64,000 nucleotides of DNA from Epiperipatus broadwayi (Eukaryota > Onychophora > Udeonychophora > Euonychophora > Peripatidae): positions 8,205,100 to 8,269,099 of the forward strand of contig JAQFVV010000022.1 of the NCBI GenBank assembly GCA_028023455.1. The letters run 5' to 3'. The notes beneath the pieces are model-generated. The model made no database searches and was not told the DNA's origin. It saw nothing but the letters and a program-made list of their open reading frames with translations. How positions within the stretch are numbered: the stretch's first letter is position 1; each line of letters begins with the position of its first letter. The position numbers and the translations under genes are program-made. Below are positions 58,490-64,000 of this stretch, piece by piece.

Positions 58490-59690
58490 TATTTTTAAAC
58501 TATTGGTGCAGAATAAGATAAAAGGTAAATTCCAGATAACTGCTTTATTGCACATGAAGGTAATGAGTAGAATTGCCTACTATTTGCCTGTTATGTCCAC
58601 ACCTAACTCCTTCATTAAAAAAATCAACAGACTATGTGCAAGGCTCTTCTGGAGGAATAAAACAGTGGACATCAGCATAGACAAAATGCAGTACCATCGC
58701 AAATATAATGGTATGTCACTACATGCCATCCCAGTCATACTTATATAAAAAACACATACCCTTCTACACAATCTAGAAATCAAATATGGCTACACACAAA
58801 TACTAGCAGCAGTACAGCCAACAGATACACCACCTCCAAAAAGAAATAGCTGGCTTTATACAAAAGCTCATAATATACAGTGCTATGATAAAATCACAAT
58901 AGAATGGCTTAAAAAAAAATAAACATATGGGAAGTGCATCAGTTAATAAACCCAGATCCACACATCCAAAACCCAAAACTGGGCTTAACCAACCACAGGA
59001 TAACCTTGTTATTTAAATACTGGGCTCTGGAGCCCAAGTACCTTGATTTCATAATACAAAATAAATCTTGAAGCTATGTCAACTCTATCCTTCCTTTGTC
59101 ATAGATGGCATATCACAAAAGTAGATCCAATGTGCCCCAGATGTCATAGAGAGGAGGAGTCCTACAGCCACATCATTACAACATGTAATGCACAGGGAAC
59201 AGTAAGACAAATAATATATAACAACATCAAGACAGACTACTACACTATAATCTCGCTGCAAAAAAGCATCAAAACTAAACAATTCCCAGTCATCAGATTA
59301 TCAATTTTTATAACATATTCAATCTGGTTTGTGAGGTGTAAAATGACATATACACAGCCTCACCCAGATCAAAATGCCTGCTTTATGAAAACAATGGAAA
59401 AAATTAAGAAGAGAAATCAACTATTGTCATCAAAATTTATTTTTGAAGAGACTTGGAAGCTATACAAACTTCCCAACCACTCAAATATACATAAATAATC
59501 ACATCAACTGTCAACATTGGTCAATACTATATAATTTGAGTCTTTCAAATTTCAATTGTTTAACAATAGTCTCAATCATTTCAAATGCGTGTTGTTGGTT
59601 TTTTTTATTCCTTTAATTATGTTTTTTATACAAAAATGTAACCTTTATTAGACCTAATAAAATTTGTTTTAAAGTAAAGCAGATTGTTGT
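58490..59690 (+). mobile_element. L1/Tx1-like LINE, 5'-truncated 3' end
   Basis: Frames on the plus strand give the end of an ORF2. 58,503-58,748 has SRIAYYLPVMSTPNSFIKKI then RLFWRNK, the post-RT region of L1/Tx1-type proteins. A frameshifted middle follows, with LTNHRITLLFKYWALEP near 58,985-59,035. 59,076-59,498 (140 codons) has FLCHRWHITKVDPMCPRCHR and SHIITTCN, a C..C..H..C zinc-binding domain typical of this group. Frame breaks make it a pseudogene. A-rich 3' sequence follows near 59,640-59,680. The SINE at 58.33 kb sits just upstream in the opposite orientation. Confidence 0.8.
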
Positions 59691-59860
59691 CAGAATTTTA
59701 AAATAAATCATAGTAAATTGTTAATGTGGAATATTTTTATGAATTATATATACAATATTAATTAAAGTATGACTAAAGACATTTATGAATGATAGTGATA
59801 TAAAAAGTAAAGGAATTTATAGTGCAAAAAAATTTAATGACATATGTTGTAACATGTATA

Positions 59861-59929
59861 CTCCCAACATGCATCTCTCCATATTTCTTCAGACCACTCA
59901 AAGAAGTATGGAAGATGTATGTTGGGAGT
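59861..59929. repeat. Short inverted repeat at the truncated LINE end
   Basis: CTCCCAACATGCATC and GATGTATGTTGGGAG pair around a spacer of about 40 bases. The right copy is the start of the LINE fragment that follows, so the left copy is an inverted duplication of that start, as seen with twin-priming or repair at LINE 5' junctions. Confidence 0.7.
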
Positions 59930-60260
59930 AACAAGAAGAGATCGAAAATGCAATATATGGGTAAGAGAACAAACAGCTGTAACTGACCTCATTGAAAAAA
60001 TTAAAAGACTGAAGTGGAGTTGGGCTGGACATATTGATAGAAGAGATGATAATAGATGGTCAGTTGAACTCTTAAACTGCATTCCAAAAGATTGTAAAAG
60101 ACCCAGAAAGAGACCACATGTGAGATGGATGGATGAACTAAGAAAGGGTGCAGGAGTGATGTGGAAAAGAGAAGCTAAAGATCGGAGGAGATAGATTGAA
60201 TTTGGAGAGACCTTCATCCTGCAGTGGATTGATAATGGTTAATGATGATGGATGATGATT
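59915..60260 (+). mobile_element. LINE 3' end, endonuclease-reverse transcriptase type
   Basis: The 91-codon frame (59,919-60,194) starts MLGVTRRDRKCNIWVREQT and includes IKRLKWSWAGHIDRRDDNRW and RKRPHVRWMDELRK, the usual C-terminal block (R.LKW.WAGH..R..DNRW) of arthropod- and mollusc-type LINE ORF2 proteins. A TAG sits where a tryptophan codon is expected. The normal final residues (FGETFILQW) follow to about 60,235, and then a GATGATGGATGATGATT tail. It is 5'-truncated to the last tenth of the protein. Confidence 0.85.
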
Positions 60261-60863
60261 GTAACATCAATTTTTTTTTATCATAAAATATAAAATAGGG
60301 ACAGGATGAAATGAGATCCATGTGCAATTACTTTTTCCCTTATTTTATTTATTTTTGTGTATTTAAAAATAGATGTTTAATAAATAAAATATTAAAAAAT
60401 ATAATTTTTTAACAATATTAATAGAACTTTATTAATAAAAAAATACTACTAATAATACACCACTGCTTTGTCTGACTTGGTATTATATAAACTTAAGCAG
60501 TTTAATTAGTTGATTAAATTTATTTAATAAATTAATTAATCAAAAAATTAGTTTTTTAAATATAAATATGGTTAACTGCAGATTAGTCCCAAAATGTGAA
60601 ATTATTTATTTTATTTTGTAGCAAAAGTTGAAGGAAACAAAAGGAGTAACAATAGCAAAATGCCAATTATTTATTCAGTGTAAAATTAAAATGTGCTAAA
60701 ATAAAATTTTAAGGTTATTTTTTATTTACAGACATTGGTAAAATAAATAAGTTTGCCAATCGATTCCATATTTACTTATGGTAATCATTGTCTCATTGAT
60801 ATAGGAATATAACATCTCCCTCATAAGTTGTGAATACCACATCACATTATAATTGTATTTTTT
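60261..60863. other. Gene-free A+T-rich stretch
   Basis: No supported feature. Confidence 0.5.
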
Positions 60864-61071
60864 AATTAGTTGCTGAAAACGTTTTTAATATTGGCTAAGG
60901 AAAAGGTTTATTCTGTATTTTTATTTATTGATAGTAGCTGGGTGCACTTTCAACTAGAGAATATGAATATGGATTCTCTAGCCAAAAGCATTTTTACTTA
61001 CTGTTAATAAATAAAGATACAGAATAAACCTTTTCCATAGCCAACATTAGAAACACTTTCAGCAACTAATT
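60864..61071. mobile_element. Fold-back MITE-like element
   Basis: The left arm AATTAGTTGCTGAAAACG through AAAAGGTTTATTCTGTAT to GATAGTA (60,864-60,936) pairs imperfectly with the right arm at 60,999-61,071. The spacer holds a smaller palindrome CTAGAGAAT..ATTCTCTAG. Non-coding. Confidence 0.7.
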
Positions 61072-61388
61072 ATAAACAAGATAAGAAAAAGAATAAGTAT
61101 TTTTATTTTTTACAGACAGTGCGTTAACACTGATCTCACCAAATCAGATTAAATTAAAAGCTTTATTCTGTATAAATTAACTAGATATCCATTAGCCAAC
61201 CAAGATTGAATAATTATTTGAATTGGCTATGAGATAGCTATCAGTAAATAAATCCTAAGCTGCTTTGACTTGAAAAGCAATTACAAAGCTAAATTGACCT
61301 GGATTCAAACATCAGCTCATAAATGAAGAAGTAAATGCCATACTATATGCTATGAAGCTCTTTTTATTTGCTTTAAAATTCATTCCTG
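61072..61388. other. Gene-free stretch with a B-box-like trace
   Basis: GGATTCAAACATC near 61,302 may be a remnant of a SINE B box. Nothing else is supported. Confidence 0.35.
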
Positions 61389-61510
61389 CCATCTTGTGAA
61401 AGCTTAAATAATCAATGGAAAACAAATGGTAGCAAATTTATTTTTGGTGCTTTACCAATCATATTCCAGACTCATTTATAGCTTATGTCTTCCATCAATG
61501 AGGAATTGTG
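61389..61510 (-). mobile_element. Ancient diverged relative of repeat families A and C
   Basis: TGCCATCTTGTGAAAGC, TAATCAATGGAAAAC and then CCAGACTCATTTATAGCTTA with CTTCCATCAATGAGGAATTG mirror the family A order (TGCCATCTTGTGC, AATCAATGGATGCC, CCAGACTAGTTTCTGGCTT, CTTCATCAGTGAGGAGC). The core is decayed to CATTGATGG and ATAAATG. Confidence 0.5.
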
Positions 61511-61712
61511 GGCATCTTTTCTCCAGCAATCATCATCATTTACTCCTTTTATATTATCAAACTATCAGCATAAAATTCAAAAATATCTTAAGATTTTGAA
61601 CCTAAGCCAACTTATTTATTCAAAGTGACAGAAGTTAAGTAGGATAAATACATTTACTATTTAAAATAATAAATCAGCATTTATTTTTATAGCATCTGTA
61701 TACAATTGTAAT

Positions 61713-62077
61713 TACATTCATATCGGCCTTTCAAGCCAAATTGTGCAAACGCTTTTGCGAGTGTTAAATAATAAATGAATACCCTCTGACCAAACAAGAT
61801 ATAGAATTTATGCAGGAATAAAAGGAATCCTCTTATTCCTATGACTCAAATATTTATATATGAGCAAATCTGAAGTACTGGCACAGAAGTATAGTCACAC
61901 CTTCTGTGCCAGTACTTCAGATTTGCTCATATATAAATATTTGAGTCATAGGAATAAGAGGATTCCTTTTATTCCTGCATAAATTCTATATCTTGTTTGG
62001 TCAGAGGGTATTCATTTATTATTTAACACTCGCAAAAGCGTTTGCACAATTTGGCTTGAAAGGCCGATATGAATGTA
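61713..62077. mobile_element. Apparently perfect 177-bp inverted repeat with 11-bp spacer
   Basis: The left arm at 61,713-61,889 starts TACATTCATATCGGCC and ends TACTGGCACAGAAG. The right arm at 61,901-62,077 is its reverse complement with no mismatch that I could find by eye. The spacer is TATAGTCACAC. The arms hold no open frame. The lack of divergence implies a very recent inversion-duplication or gene-conversion-like homogenisation. Class unknown: MITE, hairpin precursor or assembly artefact. Confidence 0.85.
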
Positions 62078-64000
62078 TTTAAAATAATGTGTAGACAGAG
62101 ATCATAAGAAGTTCTGTTTGTATTATTTGCTTTATTTGATTACATGAGTTTTTTTTGTGATATTTTTTATATTGACTATAATATTGTAGGCTTAAATTTT
62201 GATATTATATATATATTTTTAAAGGTGAAATTATCATATTACAAAAACCGAATGAAATTTAATGCAATTTTGCACCTATATACAAAAAATAAAAAACTAT
62301 CATAAAATTATTATATATGCCATAGCTATGTAAATATATATAAAAAGAGAAGTATACAGAATTAATCTCTATGATATTATTAAAAAAAACATGGTTAAAA
62401 GTTTAACCAATAAAAACAAGAACAGCAAATTTAAAATATGAAAGTGGAGGTGAAATGATAATAGATAAAAAAAAATCAATATAAAATCTACAGGTATATG
62501 GATTAATGAGATTTAAAAATGTTTTTAAATGTAAGATAATTTATATGTATTATTACATTTGTTGATACAATTTAATTTCTTAAAAAGTGTATGGATTAGA
62601 ATCCTGGTATTTAAAGAATCTGTATTATGATCAGTAACCATAGTAAAGGAGCTGATGATGAGTATTATCTTACTATATTATCCTATTAATCCAAATATGT
62701 TGATTTTCATATTGATTTTCTTATATACCATCATCTCCACCCTTAATTTTAGTAGTTTAAAATTTTCTGTTCCTATTTTCATTGATTGAGCTTTTGATCT
62801 TGTTATGCGGAAATATTTACAGCATTTTTATAGTGAACTTTTATAGTACTATTCATTACTCAGTTGATAGCAGGTGTGATTCCTATTGAAACAGCGGTGT
62901 TATAGTATTATTAATTATACATGGATGAATCTGGATTTATTATTTATATCTGTTGCCTGTGAAAATCTTTATTTTAATATATAGTCATAATGTTAAAATT
63001 CTATAGTATTATATTTCTTTCATTTCTTGTGAATATTTCTACTTACTTAACAATTTTTCTTCATAATTGTCTTTAATCCAGTGTTAATATTATTATTTGG
63101 AATTTATGATAAGGATTAATAAAGTTACTAAAATGCTGTTTAGATAGAGTTGTGATGTATATGGATGAATTAATATACAATATTAAATATAAGATGAATA
63201 TGGGTGAAGATGAATGGGTAAATCAACATGATATTAACTGGCGTAACTACTATTATAATAGTGCATTTAAGCAATGTTTAGGGCCCATGATATAAATGAG
63301 CCATATCAGAATTTGTAGCAAAATAAATATAACATTTTTTTAATAATATAAAAAATACCCCCCCCCCTCCTGATCTGACAAGAAATGATTGATTTTAAAT
63401 AAATGTTTTCTATTTATTTCATAAAGACAGTTTTTATAATTTTTTTAATATTACACTTAGCATTTATGCAGTGATACAAAATGATATTTACATTTGTCTG
63501 TAGAAATATTTTTCATGTTTTTCTCAGAAATTCTACACTCTGCAGTTTTGAACTAATAACAATCTTGCTATAGTTTATTAATAACAAGTTAAAGTTTATA
63601 ACTGTGTAAAATTTTTAAAATTATTTATCATTTTTTACTTGTTAATGAGTAATGATGATAAAAAGAATTTCAGCAAATATATATTACTTTAATATATATA
63701 CATATGCGCTGTTTGCACAGATAATGAAGCTAGAATAAAGCTAATTTTTTTAAATTTATTAAAATATAAAGCTTCTAAATTAAACAGCTGAACGCTTTCA
63801 AGACACTACTCGCTCTCATACTAATATATACATAATTATATAACTGAATGGCTATTTAATTACAAATAAAAAAATTGATTAGTTAGTTTCTCAGGAGGTC
63901 ATGTGATATTTAAACACTGGAAGTGATGACTTGAGTTTTAATGTAGAAATTAAATTACACAGGGTTTATACGGTGAATATTAATTATGTTTAATGAATAT
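62078..64000. other. Gene-free A+T-rich stretch
   Basis: It holds a C10 tract at 63,358-63,367 and a low-copy repeat trace near 63,885-63,945 (see 55.69 kb). No gene is supported. Confidence 0.5.

Noticed and set aside
59834-60217. 127-codon minus-strand frame
   Set aside because: Antisense shadow of the plus-strand LINE C-terminal frame.

Overview
The window looks like a gene-poor stretch of an animal nuclear genome, most likely an invertebrate. It is very A+T-rich and CpG-poor by eye, has no prokaryotic gene layout, and no long open reading frame belongs to a recognisable host gene. Its identifiable content is almost entirely transposable-element debris: 5'-truncated non-LTR retrotransposons (LINEs), a tRNA-derived SINE, many fold-back (inverted-repeat) elements, minisatellites and microsatellites. 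I cannot name the species.

The most distinctive feature is a set of dispersed repeat families carrying a compact hammerhead-ribozyme-like module: CTGANGA, a short stem-loop, GAAAC, a tiny AC..GU helix III, then a cleavage-type GTC or GTA. Family A is the commonest (4.3, 5.4-6.1, 14.1-14.8, 21.7-22.1, 26.1-26.5, 33.3, 40.5-41.0, 47.0-47.3, 49.3-49.6 and 52.7 kb). One copy has a 14-bp and another a 13-bp target-site duplication, and one locus is a tandem dimer with a 454-bp period. Family B (54.7-55.3 kb) is a tandem dimer of 358 bp, with a compensatory change in stem I between its two copies. Family E (28.1-28.4 kb) is a tandem repeat of 203 bp. Family D (46.0-46.4 kb) is a fold-back and family C (39.8-40.4 kb) a single copy. 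Tandem units with type I hammerhead motifs and target-site duplications are what is known for animal retrozymes and for the terminal repeats of Penelope-like elements. That assignment is inference.

Layout: fold-back MITE-like elements lie at 0.05-0.25, 6.9, 8.1-8.3, 17.7, 35.0-35.4, 38.6-38.9, 55.9-56.35, 60.9-61.1 and 61.7-62.1 kb; the last has two apparently perfect 177-bp arms. One LINE family is present as four decayed pieces (8.8-10.6, 26.5-27.4, 37.35-37.76 and 52.8-53.2 kb). A second LINE of endonuclease-reverse-transcriptase type lies at 41.9-43.9 kb, the 3' end of a relative at 59.9-60.3 kb, and an L1/Tx1-like 3' end at 58.5-59.7 kb. All are broken.

The only hints of host genes are weak. 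A CpG-richer segment at about 50.98-51.95 kb has an RFX X-box-like site, a CCAAT box and a possible first exon. A short GC-rich open segment at about 33.0 kb could be a terminal exon. If both are real they belong to two plus-strand genes, with the intervening region being intergenic or intronic.
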